Assembly: GCA_919902515.1 (NCBI GenBank)
Contig: CAKKRD010000008.1
Coordinates: 1 to 45,417 of the forward strand
Direction of reading: 5' to 3'
DNA from: Nitrosomonadaceae bacterium
GTDB lineage: Bacteria; Pseudomonadota; Gammaproteobacteria; Burkholderiales; Nitrosomonadaceae
DNA: 45,417 nucleotides
Shown piece after piece: positions 29,392 through 39,231 of the stretch (its first letter is position 1; each line of letters begins with the position of its first letter). The position numbers and the translations under genes were made by a program. The notes beneath the pieces were generated by a model, which saw only the letters and a list, made by a program, of their open reading frames with translations, did no database searches and had not been told where the DNA came from.

Positions 29392-29994
29392 ATGTCCGTA
29401 CTCGTCACCCTTCCCGCTCCCGACTTCACCAAGCCCGCCGTCCTGCCCGACGGCAGCTTCGATGAGGTTTTCAATTTCCATGCCCGGATCCGCGGCAAGT
29501 ACGCGGTACTGTTTTTCTACCCGCTGGATTTCACCTTCGTCTGCCCCTCGGAAATCCTCGCCCACTCCCATCGGGTGGAGGAGTTCCGCAAACGCAATGT
29601 GGAAGTGGTGGGAGTGTCGGTGGACTCCCAGTTCACCCACTACGCCTGGCGCAACACCCCGGTGGACAAGGGCGGCATCGGTCCGGTGGGCATCCCGCTG
29701 GTGGCCGACGTGGGCGGCGAGGTAATGCATGCCTATGGTGTCAGTCATCCGGATCACGTCGCCCTGCGCGCCTCGTTCCTGATCGACAAGCAAGGTATCG
29801 TGCGCCACCAGGTGGTCAACGACCTGCCGCTGGGGCGCGATGTCGACGAGATGCTGCGCATGGTGGACGCACTGCAATTCCACGAATCCCGCGGCGAAGT
29901 CTGTCCGGCCGGCTGGAAGGCTGGGGAACCCGGCATGAAGGCCAGCCCCGAGGGCGTGGCCGAATATCTCGGCACCCACGCTGCGGAGCTGTGA
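29392..29994 (+). CDS. 2-Cys peroxiredoxin (AhpC/Prx1 type)
   Basis: Reduces hydrogen peroxide and organic hydroperoxides with thiols. Of 200 residues, the peroxidatic Cys is Cys51 in DFTFVCPSE, the conserved Arg is in LRASFLID, and the resolving Cys is Cys171 in GEVCPAGW, so it is a typical 2-Cys enzyme. The strong AAAGGAGAATACC ribosome site and the duplicated leader suggest high expression. Codon use differs from the VKOR fusion upstream, being richer in G+C. A bacterioferritin-like gene lies 55 nt downstream, fitting an oxidative stress and iron unit. Confidence 0.96.
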   Translation: MSVLVTLPAPDFTKPAVLPDGSFDEVFNFHARIRGKYAVLFFYPLDFTFVCPSEILAHSHRVEEFRKRNVEVVGVSVDSQFTHYAWRNTPVDKGGIGPVGIPLVADVGGEVMHAYGVSHPDHVALRASFLIDKQGIVRHQVVNDLPLGRDVDEMLRMVDALQFHESRGEVCPAGWKAGEPGMKASPEGVAEYLGTHAAEL

Positions 29995-30049
29995 GCCGGG
30001 GACGGCTGTCCCATCCCGGCATTTTTCTGCAACCATCAAGGAGAAGCAC

Positions 30050-30505
30050 ATGGACTTCGATAAAGGCAAGGCTATCGCGCTGTTGAACAAGATCATGGAA
30101 CTCGAGCTCGCCGGGGTGGTGCGCTATACGCATTACTCATTGATGGTCTACGGCTACAACCGCATTCCCATCGTGGACTGGCTCAAGAAGCAGGCCGAGG
30201 AAGGGTTGCTGCATGCCCGCCAGGCGGGCGAATTTGTCACCTTGCTAGGCGGACATCCCTCGCTTGCCATCGGACCGCTGCTGGAGACGCACCAGCACAA
30301 CATCGGCGACATACTCAAAGAATCCCTGACGCACGAGAGCGAGGCTCTTATGGCCTATTATCAACTGCTGGAACTGGCCCAGGGCAAATCGGTACTGCTG
30401 GAAGAATACGCGCGCAGCCTCATCACCGAAGAGGAGATGCATGCCGATGCAGTCAATAAGATGCTGCGCCGGACGGGGGAAACGGGCGTGTATGAGGGAC
30501 ACTGA
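30050..30505 (+). CDS. Bacterioferritin-like di-iron protein
   Basis: 151-residue four-helix ferritin-like protein. Likely di-iron ligands are the Glu in MELELAG (about residue 18), Glu and His in AEEGLLHARQAGE (about 50-53), Glu in SLTHESEALMAYY and the Glu/His in TEEEMHADAVNK. Length and spacing match the bacterioferritin family, which stores iron or detoxifies it with peroxide. Whether it binds heme is not decidable by eye. Good ribosome site AAGGAGAAGCAC. Its place after the peroxiredoxin suggests shared peroxide and iron control. Confidence 0.88.
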   Translation: MDFDKGKAIALLNKIMELELAGVVRYTHYSLMVYGYNRIPIVDWLKKQAEEGLLHARQAGEFVTLLGGHPSLAIGPLLETHQHNIGDILKESLTHESEALMAYYQLLELAQGKSVLLEEYARSLITEEEMHADAVNKMLRRTGETGVYEGH

Positions 30506-30583
30506 TAGCTGACGTTGAATTTGACCCTGCGCTGTTGCGCCGGTCGATCAGCCGATACCAGAATGCTTCCGGGAAAGGCGCTG

Positions 30584-32269
30584 CTACCCTTTACTCTGTA
30601 TCTGCAACATTTCGGCGGCGTGCTGGCGCGTGGTCTCGGTGATCTTCACCCCGCCCAGCATGCGGGCAATCTCTTCGATGCGCTGCTGCTGATCAAGCAC
30701 GGTGATACGGCTGGTTATTTTCCCGCCGTTGGCCGGATCGGCCGATTTTACGACCTGCCATTGCTGATCTGCCGCCGACGCGACTTGCGCCAGATGGGTG
30801 ACGCACATCACCTGGCGCTCCTCTCCGAGTTTTTTCAGCATGGCGCCGACAATTTCTGCCACGCGTCCACCGATGCCGGCATCCACTTCATCGAATATCA
30901 GCGTTGGCGCCGTGCCGATCTTGCTGGTGATGACCTGTATCGCCAGACTGATACGCGACAATTCGCCACCGGAAGCGACTTTCGCCAGAGGTCTCAGTGG
31001 CAGTCCTTGGTGCGCGGAAACCTGGAACTCGATTTGTTCCATGCCATGTGCGTTGCCTTGTGCCAGCGGGATTAACGCCACGGCGAACTCCCCGCCCGTC
31101 ATTGCCAGAGTCTGCATCGCGGCGCTGACCTGCTGCGCCAGTGTTCTGGCCGCCTTGTCTCTGGCTGTGGTCAATTTCCTCGCAAGCTTGAGATATTCCT
31201 CCCTGGCCGCTGCTTCTTCTTTCGCCAGCGCCTCACCATCGCCGCCCTGGGCCAGCTCTTCCAGCCGCGCAGTGGATGTCGCCAACAGATACGGCAGTTC
31301 GTCGGGAGTCACGCGATATTTTCTGGCGGCAGCGTGAATCGCGGTCAGGCGCTGTTCCATCTCCTGCAGGCGTTGCGGATCGAGATCGAGGCGCTGCTGA
31401 TAATGTCCCAGTTCGTACACCGCTTCCTGTAATTGGACCTGCGCCGACTCCAGCAAATCGAGCACAGTTTTGAGATTGCTGTCGTAATCCAGCAAACCCT
31501 GCAGCCGCGAGATGACCGAGTTGATTTGTGCCAGCGTAGCCAATTCGCCTTCCGACAGAATCTCCAGCCCCATCTGCGTTGCTTCCAGCAGGCTCGCGGC
31601 ATGCGACAAACGACTGTGATCGGCCTGCAGGGTCTGCCACTCACCGGGTGAAAAGTTCAGCGTGGCGAGTTCGCGCACCTGCCATTGCAGTTGTTCGCGC
31701 TCCTGCAGGAATGCGGCGGCGTTCTGCTCCCAGGTCATGCGCCGCTGCTGCAAGCTCTGCCAGCGGCGATAGGCTGCAGTCACTGTCTGCGCCAATTCGC
31801 GGCTGCCGGAAAAGGCATCGAGCAAATCACGCTGCGCTTCGCTGCGCAGCAGAGATTGATGCGCATGCTGGCCATGGATATCGATCAGTTGCTCCCCCGC
31901 CGCGCGCAACTGCTGCAGGGTGGCGGAACGGCCGTTGATGAAGCTGCGCGAACGTCCGCTGGCGTCTATCACGCGGCGCAGCAGGCAGGTGCCGCTGTCA
32001 TCGCCATCGTTTTCCAGATCGTTTTCGTGCAACCAGTCTGCCAATCCCGGCGATCCGCTCACGTCGAACTCCGCGCTGATTTCGGCACGCTCGCAGCCAT
32101 TGCGTATCTGCCCCGCTTCGCCGCGCTCGCCCAAGGCAAGTGACAGCGCGTCGATCAGAATGGATTTGCCCGCGCCGGTTTCGCCGGTGAGCACGGTGAA
32201 ACCGGGGGAAAATTCCAGCTCCATCCGGTCAACGATGACAAAATCCTGGATGCTCAAGAATCTCAGCAT
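30584..32269 (-). CDS. recN: DNA repair protein RecN
   Basis: SMC-like ATPase that acts in double-strand break repair. The 561 residues begin with MLRFLSIQDFVIVDRMELEF and the Walker A box TGETGAGKSILIDAL. The middle is a long coiled coil, and the C-terminal signature is ASGGELSRISLAIQVI with the Walker B region LIFDEVDAGIGG. It lies 16 nt after nadK, a widely conserved pair. Convergent with the bacterioferritin gene. Confidence 0.97.
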   Translation of the reverse strand: MLRFLSIQDFVIVDRMELEFSPGFTVLTGETGAGKSILIDALSLALGERGEAGQIRNGCERAEISAEFDVSGSPGLADWLHENDLENDGDDSGTCLLRRVIDASGRSRSFINGRSATLQQLRAAGEQLIDIHGQHAHQSLLRSEAQRDLLDAFSGSRELAQTVTAAYRRWQSLQQRRMTWEQNAAAFLQEREQLQWQVRELATLNFSPGEWQTLQADHSRLSHAASLLEATQMGLEILSEGELATLAQINSVISRLQGLLDYDSNLKTVLDLLESAQVQLQEAVYELGHYQQRLDLDPQRLQEMEQRLTAIHAAARKYRVTPDELPYLLATSTARLEELAQGGDGEALAKEEAAAREEYLKLARKLTTARDKAARTLAQQVSAAMQTLAMTGGEFAVALIPLAQGNAHGMEQIEFQVSAHQGLPLRPLAKVASGGELSRISLAIQVITSKIGTAPTLIFDEVDAGIGGRVAEIVGAMLKKLGEERQVMCVTHLAQVASAADQQWQVVKSADPANGGKITSRITVLDQQQRIEEIARMLGGVKITETTRQHAAEMLQIQSKG

Positions 32270-32285
32270 GGTGGTAGTTTCATGC

Positions 32286-33164
32286 CTATTTTTGCGGAAA
32301 ACCGCTCCAGCCGAGCTTCTCGCGCAGCATGCGGTAATAGCTGTGATCGGCGGAATGCAGCAATCTCACTGTGTGCGGGGAACGCCGCACGACAACCTTG
32401 TCATTCTCCTGCAAGTCGAAATGAAAATGACTGTCGGAGTGGACGCGCGCGTCCGCAGTGCGGTGCATCAGGATTTCAACGATGGCGTCAGGCCCCACGA
32501 CGATGGGACGATTGCTCAGGGTATGGGGACTCACCGGCACCAGCGCGATCAAGTCAAGGCTGGGGTGCAGGATCGGCCCACCCGATGACAAGGCGTAAGC
32601 GGTAGAACCAGTGGGAGTGGCTACAATCAAACCATCGGCGCGCAGCGAGTAAACATATTCACCATTGATATGCACCTCGAATTCGATCATGCTGCCGCCG
32701 CTGCCCCGGTTCACCGCCACATCGTTTAACGCCAGAGCGCCGAACACGCTGGCTTCACTGCGTATGACCTCGGCAGACAGCAACATGCGCCGCTCGGTAG
32801 CATAGCGGCCATCGAGCATGGCGCCGACCGTTTCCAGCATGGTGTCGATGGAAAGATCAGTGAGAAAACCAAGCCGCCCCTGATTGATCCCGACCAGCGG
32901 CACGTCGAACGGTGCGAGCTTGCGCGCGATATTGAGCATGGTGCCGTCACCACCCAGAACAATGGCAAGGTCGGCGCGCGCACCGATCTCCTCCAGCGCA
33001 AGGGCGGGATACGCTGTTGCTGTTACTTCGGAGGCGGTGAGGCAATCCAGCAGCACTTCAAGATTGCGGCTTTGCAGATATTGCCCCAGACGCAACAGCG
33101 GCGCCACGATTTCCGGATTCTTATGCTTGCCGATCAGGGCTATGGTTTTGAATGGAGAACTCAT
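32286..33164 (-). CDS. nadK: NAD kinase
   Basis: Phosphorylates NAD to NADP. From ATG at 33164 (MSSPFKTIALIGKHKNPE) it has 292 residues, the usual size. The frame runs to 33341, but the first 59 residues are not family-like. Motifs are VLGGDGTMLN and NQGRLGFLTDL in the nucleotide site, and TPTGSTAYALSSGGPI in the C-terminal domain. It is divergent from hrcA across 145 bp and is followed by recN. Confidence 0.97.
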   Translation of the reverse strand: MSSPFKTIALIGKHKNPEIVAPLLRLGQYLQSRNLEVLLDCLTASEVTATAYPALALEEIGARADLAIVLGGDGTMLNIARKLAPFDVPLVGINQGRLGFLTDLSIDTMLETVGAMLDGRYATERRMLLSAEVIRSEASVFGALALNDVAVNRGSGGSMIEFEVHINGEYVYSLRADGLIVATPTGSTAYALSSGGPILHPSLDLIALVPVSPHTLSNRPIVVGPDAIVEILMHRTADARVHSDSHFHFDLQENDKVVVRRSPHTVRLLHSADHSYYRMLREKLGWSGFPQK

Positions 33165-33309
33165 CGCTGGATATGAATAATTATTGAGCCGCAGGTAAGC
33201 CAGCCCTTTATCGTTCAAGATTAAACCATATCGGGCTGGGGGTGACAAAGAATTCTGAATTATGGGTAGCTGCACCTGCCCTGCCTGAATCCTGGTGTAG
33301 AATGAGCGC

Positions 33310-34329
33310 ATGCTTAACCAACGCGCCCAAATCCTGCTCAAAACTCTGGTCGAACGCTATATCACCGAAGGCCATCCGGTGGGTTCCCGCTCGCTTTCCA
33401 AATTCTCCGGACTGGATTTGAGCCCCGCCACCATCCGCAACGTGATGGCTGACCTGGAGGAAATGGGTTTTGTTACCAGCCCCCATACCTCTGCCGGGCG
33501 CGTACCGACTCCGCGCGGCTACCGTTTTTTCGTCGACACGTTGCTGGTGGTCAGGCCGCTGGACAGTGTCGAAATCCACCACCTGGAAGACCAACTGCAT
33601 CTGGACAACCCGTCACAACTGATCAATTCCGCTTCGCAGTTGCTGTCGGAATTGACGCGTTTTGCCGGGGTGGTGGTCACTCCTAAGCGCAGCGGTGCGG
33701 TATTCCGCTATATCGAATTCATGGCGTTATCGGAGAAACGCATCCTGCTGATCATCGTCACGCCTGAAGGCGATGTGCAGAACCGGGTACTTTTTACCGA
33801 CAGAGTCTATAGCTCAACCGAATTGATTGAGGCAGCGAATTTCATCAACCAGAATTACGCCGGTTGCGACCTGGATGAAATCCGCAGCCGCCTCCAGGGC
33901 GAGCTGAAACAATTGCACCACGACATGACCGATCTCATGACCGCAGCCATCGAGGTGGGCGGGGAGGCGATCAGGGAAAGCAGTGATGCCGTGGTGGTGG
34001 CGGGTGAGCGCAAGCTGCTGGATGTGCATGATCTGGCCGGCAACATGACCAGCCTGAAAAAACTGTTTGATCTGTTCGAGCGCAAAACCGCGTTGCTGCA
34101 GTTGCTGGAACTCAGCCGCCAGGCGCAAGGCGTGCAGATTTTCATCGGCGGCGAGTCGGGCGTGGTGACACTGGATGAATTCAGTGTGGTCACTGCCCCT
34201 TACGAAGTGGATGGGATAATCGTCGGTACCGTCGGTGTGGTCGGACCCACACGCATGGCTTACGAACGTATCATCCCAATCGTGGATGTGACTGCCAGGC
34301 TGCTCTCCAGCGCACTGTCGCAGCATTAA
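33310..34329 (+). CDS. hrcA: Heat-inducible transcription repressor HrcA
   Basis: Repressor of class I heat-shock genes through CIRCE operators, kept active by GroEL. The 339 residues have the winged-helix N terminus ([40 protein letters not shown]), followed by [18 protein letters not shown] and a C-terminal GAF-like region ending with [18 protein letters not shown]. No CIRCE repeat is visible upstream here, so it is unlikely to be strongly self-regulated through that site. hemH follows about 58 nt downstream. Confidence 0.97.
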   Translation: MLNQRAQILLKTLVERYITEGHPVGSRSLSKFSGLDLSPATIRNVMADLEEMGFVTSPHTSAGRVPTPRGYRFFVDTLLVVRPLDSVEIHHLEDQLHLDNPSQLINSASQLLSELTRFAGVVVTPKRSGAVFRYIEFMALSEKRILLIIVTPEGDVQNRVLFTDRVYSSTELIEAANFINQNYAGCDLDEIRSRLQGELKQLHHDMTDLMTAAIEVGGEAIRESSDAVVVAGERKLLDVHDLAGNMTSLKKLFDLFERKTALLQLLELSRQAQGVQIFIGGESGVVTLDEFSVVTAPYEVDGIIVGTVGVVGPTRMAYERIIPIVDVTARLLSSALSQH

Positions 34330-34387
34330 TCAGGCATCATTGCCGCATCGTCTACCGACTGCCTGTTCAACGCTCAATACTAGACCC

Positions 34388-35485
34388 ATGTCGCCTGAAC
34401 CCGCTTACCAGCACGGCACCCCCAGCCAGACCGGAATTCTGCTGGTCAACCTTGGCACCCCCGCAGCCCCTACCGCCGAGGCGCTGCGGCCTTATCTCAA
34501 GCAATTCCTCAGCAACCCGCGAGTGGTGGAAATGCCACGCTGGCTGTGGTGGCCGATTTTGAACGGCATCATACTCAATACCCGCCCCAAAGAATCAGCA
34601 AAGAAATATGCGCATATCTGGATGCCGCAAGGCTCGCCATTGAAAGTGCATACCGAACGCCAGGTCCGGCTGTTGCTGGACTTCCTGGGGGAACGCATCC
34701 AGCCCGTACCCGTGGTGGAGTACGCCATGAGCATTGGCAGTCCTTCGGTTGCCGAGGTGCTGGGGCGCATGCAACAGAAGGGCTGTGAACGCATCCTGGT
34801 ATTGCCGCTCTACCCCCAGTATGCCGCCAGCAGCACTGCTTCGGCATTCGATGGGGTCTTCGCGCAACTGGAAAAAATGCGCAACGCACCCGCCATCCGC
34901 ACAGTAAAGCATTATCACGATCACCCCGGCTATATTGCCGCACTGGCGCAAAATGTGCGCGATTACTGGCTGCGCATTGACGGCAGCGGCAGCAGACCCG
35001 ACAAGCTGGTGATGAGTTTTCATGGCGTGCCGCGTTTCACTCTGGACAAGGGTGATCCGTACCACTGCGAATGCCAGAAAACCGGGCGATTGCTGGCCGA
35101 AGCGCTGGAACTGAATGCCGACCAATACCAGATCTGTTTCCAGTCGCGCTTCGGCAAGACCGAATGGTTACGCCCTTACACCACGGAAACGCTGGAGCAG
35201 CTCGGCAGACAGCACACTCGCCGCGTGGATGTGGTCTGCCCCGGATTCGTTTCCGACTGCCTCGAAACTCTGGAAGAAATCGCCATGGAAGGCAAAGCCC
35301 TTTTCGTTCAGGCTGGGGGCCACGAGTTTCATTACATCCCCTGCCTGAATGAACGCGACGACTGGATAGAGGCACTGGCCGACATTGCCCTCAGCAATCT
35401 GCAAGGCTGGCTGGGTCTGGAACAATCAAAAGAAGAACTGACGGGATCGCGGCAGCGGGCGCTGCAACTGGGAGCCAAGGAGTGA
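34388..35485 (+). CDS. hemH: Ferrochelatase
   Basis: Inserts Fe2+ in protoporphyrin IX, the last step of protoheme synthesis. From the ATG at 34388 it has 365 residues. Family blocks are [19 protein letters not shown], catalytic His in [22 protein letters not shown], the block [14 protein letters not shown] and the acidic site [15 protein letters not shown]. An upstream ATG at 34340 adds 16 non-conserved residues. Downstream is an inverted repeat element, then convergent dedA. Confidence 0.96.
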   Translation: MSPEPAYQHGTPSQTGILLVNLGTPAAPTAEALRPYLKQFLSNPRVVEMPRWLWWPILNGIILNTRPKESAKKYAHIWMPQGSPLKVHTERQVRLLLDFLGERIQPVPVVEYAMSIGSPSVAEVLGRMQQKGCERILVLPLYPQYAASSTASAFDGVFAQLEKMRNAPAIRTVKHYHDHPGYIAALAQNVRDYWLRIDGSGSRPDKLVMSFHGVPRFTLDKGDPYHCECQKTGRLLAEALELNADQYQICFQSRFGKTEWLRPYTTETLEQLGRQHTRRVDVVCPGFVSDCLETLEEIAMEGKALFVQAGGHEFHYIPCLNERDDWIEALADIALSNLQGWLGLEQSKEELTGSRQRALQLGAKE

Positions 35486-35513
35486 AGTATTAGGGGAATG
35501 CCGATTTATTCAG

Positions 35514-35596
35514 TCCGTTCGGGCTGAGCTTGTCGAAGCCTTTGTCAACATGCTGATTTATACAGGCGGCATTTCGACAAGCTCAATGCGAACGGA
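35514..35596. repeat. REP-like inverted repeat after hemH
   Basis: Arms 35514-35537 and 35573-35596 are inverted copies matching at 21 of 24 positions, each containing GAGCTTGTCGAA or its complement, with a 35-bp spacer. The motif belongs to a widespread class of intergenic palindromes. It could also act as a bidirectional terminator between convergent hemH and dedA. Confidence 0.8.
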
Positions 35597-35612
35597 TTTA
35601 ATCTGCGCTTCC

Positions 35613-36212
35613 TTAGTGTTTATTGTTACGCTGCCAGCGCCAGTAAGCGGTGATTCCGAGAATGATGGCGACAGCCAGAATTACGATGATGGCGCGCAGG
35701 TATTCCCGGATGAGCATCTCGTTGCCGCCAATGAAGTAACCCAGTAGCGCCAGGATGGTGACCCAGATACCGGCGCCCAGGCTGGTATAAAAACTGAAAA
35801 CCGCCAGATTCATCCGCGCCAGACCAGCCGGCAGCGAAATGTACTGGCGCACCACCGGTATCAGCCGGCCGGTGAAAGTGGAGATATGGCCGTGGCGGGC
35901 GAAAAAATCTTCCATCTTCCGCAAACTGGCTTCGCTGAACATGACATATTTCCCGTAGTGCAGCAGGAACGGACGGCCTAGCTTGACAGCAAGGTAATAA
36001 TTGAACAGCGCGCCCGTCAAGCTTCCCAAAGTTCCGGCCAGAATAGCCAGCACCAGATTCATTTCGCCTTTGTAGGCGAGATAGCCGGCCGGGATCATGA
36101 CTACTTCGCTGGGGAAGGGAACAAAGCTGGATTCCAGGAACATCATGATGAATATGCCCGGATAACCGAGACCACCTACGGTGCGGACAATCCAGTCGAT
36201 GATTTCGTACAA
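35613..36212 (-). CDS. DedA-family membrane protein
   Basis: 199-residue inner membrane protein with the DedA/SNARE-associated signature. It starts [20 protein letters not shown] and contains [20 protein letters not shown], the family block [21 protein letters not shown] and C-terminal helices, with a basic end. DedA proteins act in lipid carrier recycling and proton-dependent homeostasis; this one is not assigned to a subtype. The start codon is TTG (36210-36212) with GAGG upstream. It is about 110 bp downstream of secF. Confidence 0.9.
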   Translation of the reverse strand: MYEIIDWIVRTVGGLGYPGIFIMMFLESSFVPFPSEVVMIPAGYLAYKGEMNLVLAILAGTLGSLTGALFNYYLAVKLGRPFLLHYGKYVMFSEASLRKMEDFFARHGHISTFTGRLIPVVRQYISLPAGLARMNLAVFSFYTSLGAGIWVTILALLGYFIGGNEMLIREYLRAIIVILAVAIILGITAYWRWQRNNKH

Positions 36213-36321
36213 GCTGCCTCACCTCGAATTTGTCTGATGCTTGATGAAGTGCGGTTGGTGTGCTGCCACTAACTCCGTGTCACGCGTATTCTTTCCCTGG
36301 GAAGAGGTTGAGAGGATACTG

Positions 36322-37260
36322 TCAGGGTAACGCTTCTGTTGTTTCTTCCTTCTTCTTCTCCGGCTTGACCAGATCCTCGCGCGTAACGCCCAGCAGCATG
36401 ATGATGGGGCTTGCTACCAGCACCGAAGAATAGATACCAAACAGAATGCCGATGGTAAGCGCCAATGCGAAGTAATGCAGCGCTTCACCACCGAACAACA
36501 GCATCGAGACCACCACCATCTGGGTGCTGCCGTGGGTGATGATGGTGCGCGACATGGTGCGGGTAATCGCGTTGTCTATGGTCTGCGCCACCGTAGCCTT
36601 GCGCATCTTGCGGAAGTTTTCGCGGATCCGGTCGAATATCACCACCGACTCGTTCACCGAATAACCCAGGATCGCCAGTATTGCGGCCAGTACAGTGAGC
36701 GAGAATTCCCACTGGAAGAATGCAAAGAAGCCGAGAATGATCACCACGTCATGCAGGTTGGCAATGATGCCGGCGACACCGAATTTCCACTCGAAACGCA
36801 TCGCCAGGTAAGCGACGATGCCGAATGACACGACCAGCAGCGCCAGCGCGCCGCTCTCAACCAGCTCCTTGCCGACTTGCGGGCCGACAAATTCCACCCG
36901 GCGCATTTCCACCGAACTATCATCCTGCCGCAATGCCGCCATCACGGTCTCGGACAACTGGGCGCTGGAGATTTCCGGTTTGGCGGGCAGGCGGATCAGG
37001 ACATCGCGCGAAGTGCCGAAATTCTGCACGCTGGCATCCCCCATTCCCAGTTTGGCAACAACAGCGCGCACCCGGTTAAGGTCGGCAGTCTGGCTGTAGC
37101 CGACTTCCATCACCGTGCCGCCGGTAAAATCGACACCCAGGTTCAGACCCTTGCTGAAGAGAAAAAATACCGACAGGATAAAAGTCGCCAGCGAGATGGC
37201 AGTGGTGTATTTCCCCCAACTCATGAAGGGAATGTCACGCTTGATTCTGAAAAATTCCAT
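36322..37260 (-). CDS. secF: Protein translocase subunit SecF
   Basis: Partner of SecD in proton-driven late steps of protein export. 312 residues with six transmembrane helices, the first at about 20-38. Signatures are NLGVDFTGGTVMEVGY, SVNESVVIFDRIRENFRK and a C-terminal GEALHYFALALTIGILFG. It follows secD by 56 nt. The ATG is at 37260. Confidence 0.97.
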   Translation of the reverse strand: MEFFRIKRDIPFMSWGKYTTAISLATFILSVFFLFSKGLNLGVDFTGGTVMEVGYSQTADLNRVRAVVAKLGMGDASVQNFGTSRDVLIRLPAKPEISSAQLSETVMAALRQDDSSVEMRRVEFVGPQVGKELVESGALALLVVSFGIVAYLAMRFEWKFGVAGIIANLHDVVIILGFFAFFQWEFSLTVLAAILAILGYSVNESVVIFDRIRENFRKMRKATVAQTIDNAITRTMSRTIITHGSTQMVVVSMLLFGGEALHYFALALTIGILFGIYSSVLVASPIIMLLGVTREDLVKPEKKKEETTEALP

Positions 37261-37316
37261 GTAAAACCCTTATTCGCTGGCAGTGCAGGACATGCCCGCC
37301 CTGCCCAACCTAGACA

Positions 37317-39161
37317 TCAACGTTTCTCACTCACCGGTTTCCACACCTGGCCGATGGGCACCTTTTCCAGTTTGCGGCGGCTGCCGTACATCAGGTTGAC
37401 CATGCCGCGCGACACCATCAACGCGCTGAACATCGAAGTCAGAATGCCCAGGCACAGCACCACGGCGAATCCCTTCACCGGGCCGCTGCCGAAGGCAAAC
37501 AACGCGATGCCGGCAATCAGGGTGGTGACGTTGGAATCCAGGATGGTGCCGAAAGCACGTTCATAGCCTGCGCTGATCGCCGCCTGCGGCGAGATGCCAT
37601 TGCGTAATTCGTCGCGGATGCGCTCGTTGATCAGCACATTGGCATCGATTGCCATACCGATGGTAAGCGCAATTGCGGCCATGCCCGGAAGCGTCAGGGT
37701 GGCTTGCAGAATCGACAGCAGTCCGATCAGCAGCAGCAGATTCACGCCCAGCGCCACCACCGAAATACAACCAAACATCATGTAATAAATGCTCATGAAA
37801 ACGGCGACCGCCAGAAACCCGTACAGCGTCGAATTGAAGCCACGGGAGATGTTGTCGGCACCGAGACTGGGGCCCACAGTGCGCTCCTCGATGATGTCCA
37901 TGGGCGCAGCCAGCGCACCGGCACGTAACAGCAGCGCCACGTCGCGGGCTTCTTCGGTGGTCATGCGTCCGCTGATCTGCACCCGCCCGCCGCCAATTTC
38001 CTCGCGGATCACCGGTGCCGTGACGACTTCCACCAGGTTCTTCTCGATCAGCAGAATCGCCATGCGCTTGCCGACATTGTCGCGCGTCAACTGCTTGAAA
38101 ATTCGCGAACCGTTGTTGTCGAGGTTGATGTGCACCGCCGGCTGGTTGTTGCTGTCGAAACCGGCCTGGGCATCATTGATGCGGTCGCCGGTCAATACCA
38201 CCTGCTTCTTCACCAGTATCGGAGCACCGCCGCGCTCGCTATGCAGCTCCGAACCAAATGGAATTTGTCCGCGCAACGCGGCTTCGACGTCACGCTCCTC
38301 GTCCACCATGCGCACTTCCAGCGTGGCGGTACGTCCCAGAATATCCTTGGCTTTGGCCGTGTCCTGCACGCCGGGCAATTGCACCACCACACGGTCGGCG
38401 CCAGCTTGCTGAATGATGGGTTCAGCCACGCCCAGTTCGTTGACGCGATTGCGCAGGGTGGTGATGTTCTGCTGTACTGCGGAATCCTGGATGCGTTTCT
38501 GCGCTTCCTCCTTGAGGGTGGCGCTGAGATGGAACTCGCCGCTCACATCCTGCTCGCGCAAATTCAAATCGCCGTAGGTCTTGCCGATTTCGGCTTCCCC
38601 CTTGGCACGCGATTCGGCGTCGCGGAATTTGACGATAATCTGTGAACCTTCCCTGTCGAGCCCGGCGTACTGGATTTTCTGCTCGCGCAGGCTGCCGCGG
38701 ATATCGGCGCCATGGCGGTCCATTGCTTTGGCGAGCGCACCCTTCATGTCCACCTGCAACATGAAATGCACGCCACCGCGCAGATCCAGCCCCAGATACA
38801 TCGGCAATGCGCCGATGCTGGTCAGCCATTGCGGGGAATTGGGCAGCAGATTCAGTGCCACCACATAGTTGTTGCCCAATGCCGACTGCAGCACATCCTT
38901 GGCCTTGAGTTGCATATCGGTATCGGCAAAGCGCGCTTTGATGCCGCCCGCTTCCAGAAACATGCCGCTGGGCGCAAGATTGGCTTTCTTCAACGCGTCT
39001 TCCACCCGCTGCAACAGCACGGTATCGACCTTGGCGGCGGAACGCAGCGGTGAAACCTGTACCGCGGGCGATTCACCAAAAAAATTGGGCAGGGTGTAGA
39101 GCAGTCCAAGCAGGACCGAAACCACGATGATCAGGTATTTCCAGAAGGGGTAGCGGTTCAT
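37317..39161 (-). CDS. secD: Protein translocase subunit SecD
   Basis: 614-residue membrane protein with a large periplasmic domain between the first and second helices. Signatures are MYLGLDLRGGVHFMLQVD, the P1-domain region, PLDI-type GAPILVKKQ, GPSLGADNISRG and the late IDANVLINERIRDELRNG. It begins MNRYPFWKYLIIVVSVLLGL. A hairpin separates it from yajC, so expression relative to yajC may be tuned. Part of queA-tgt-yajC-secD-secF. Confidence 0.97.
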   Translation of the reverse strand: MNRYPFWKYLIIVVSVLLGLLYTLPNFFGESPAVQVSPLRSAAKVDTVLLQRVEDALKKANLAPSGMFLEAGGIKARFADTDMQLKAKDVLQSALGNNYVVALNLLPNSPQWLTSIGALPMYLGLDLRGGVHFMLQVDMKGALAKAMDRHGADIRGSLREQKIQYAGLDREGSQIIVKFRDAESRAKGEAEIGKTYGDLNLREQDVSGEFHLSATLKEEAQKRIQDSAVQQNITTLRNRVNELGVAEPIIQQAGADRVVVQLPGVQDTAKAKDILGRTATLEVRMVDEERDVEAALRGQIPFGSELHSERGGAPILVKKQVVLTGDRINDAQAGFDSNNQPAVHINLDNNGSRIFKQLTRDNVGKRMAILLIEKNLVEVVTAPVIREEIGGGRVQISGRMTTEEARDVALLLRAGALAAPMDIIEERTVGPSLGADNISRGFNSTLYGFLAVAVFMSIYYMMFGCISVVALGVNLLLLIGLLSILQATLTLPGMAAIALTIGMAIDANVLINERIRDELRNGISPQAAISAGYERAFGTILDSNVTTLIAGIALFAFGSGPVKGFAVVLCLGILTSMFSALMVSRGMVNLMYGSRRKLEKVPIGQVWKPVSEKR

Positions 39162-39181
39162 GTTTGGGATGAGGGGCGAAT

Positions 39182-39221
39182 AAAAAAAGATGAGTACAGA
39201 ATTATTTCCGCCTCATCTTTT
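39182..39221 (-). terminator. Stem-loop with T tract between yajC and secD
   Basis: On the minus strand AAAAGATGAG and CTCATCTTTT form a perfect 10-bp stem around a 17-nt loop (arms 39185-39194 and 39212-39221), followed by seven or more T. It looks like an intrinsic terminator or attenuator inside the operon. The A/T-rich stem makes it weaker than a typical strong terminator. Confidence 0.55.
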
Positions 39222-39231
39222 CCGGTATTGA

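Larger units (their letters stand above)
29059..29482 (+). repeat. Direct repeat: duplicated peroxiredoxin promoter and 5' end
   Basis: Two near-identical units of about 185 bp with a period of 240 (239 after one indel): 29059-29243 and 29299-29482. Both start GCATGACTG, share the leader (AGCTGCTAAA...ATGAATGCTGGCGCA), the ribosome site GAAAGGAGAATACCA and the first 30 codons of the peroxiredoxin. The copies differ by scattered substitutions. The first copy departs after TTCAATTTCCAT, and the second continues into the full gene. Confidence 0.9.

Noticed and set aside
33165-33309. CIRCE operator upstream of hrcA
   Set aside because: Neither arm of the TTAGCACTC/GAGTGCTAA pattern is present.
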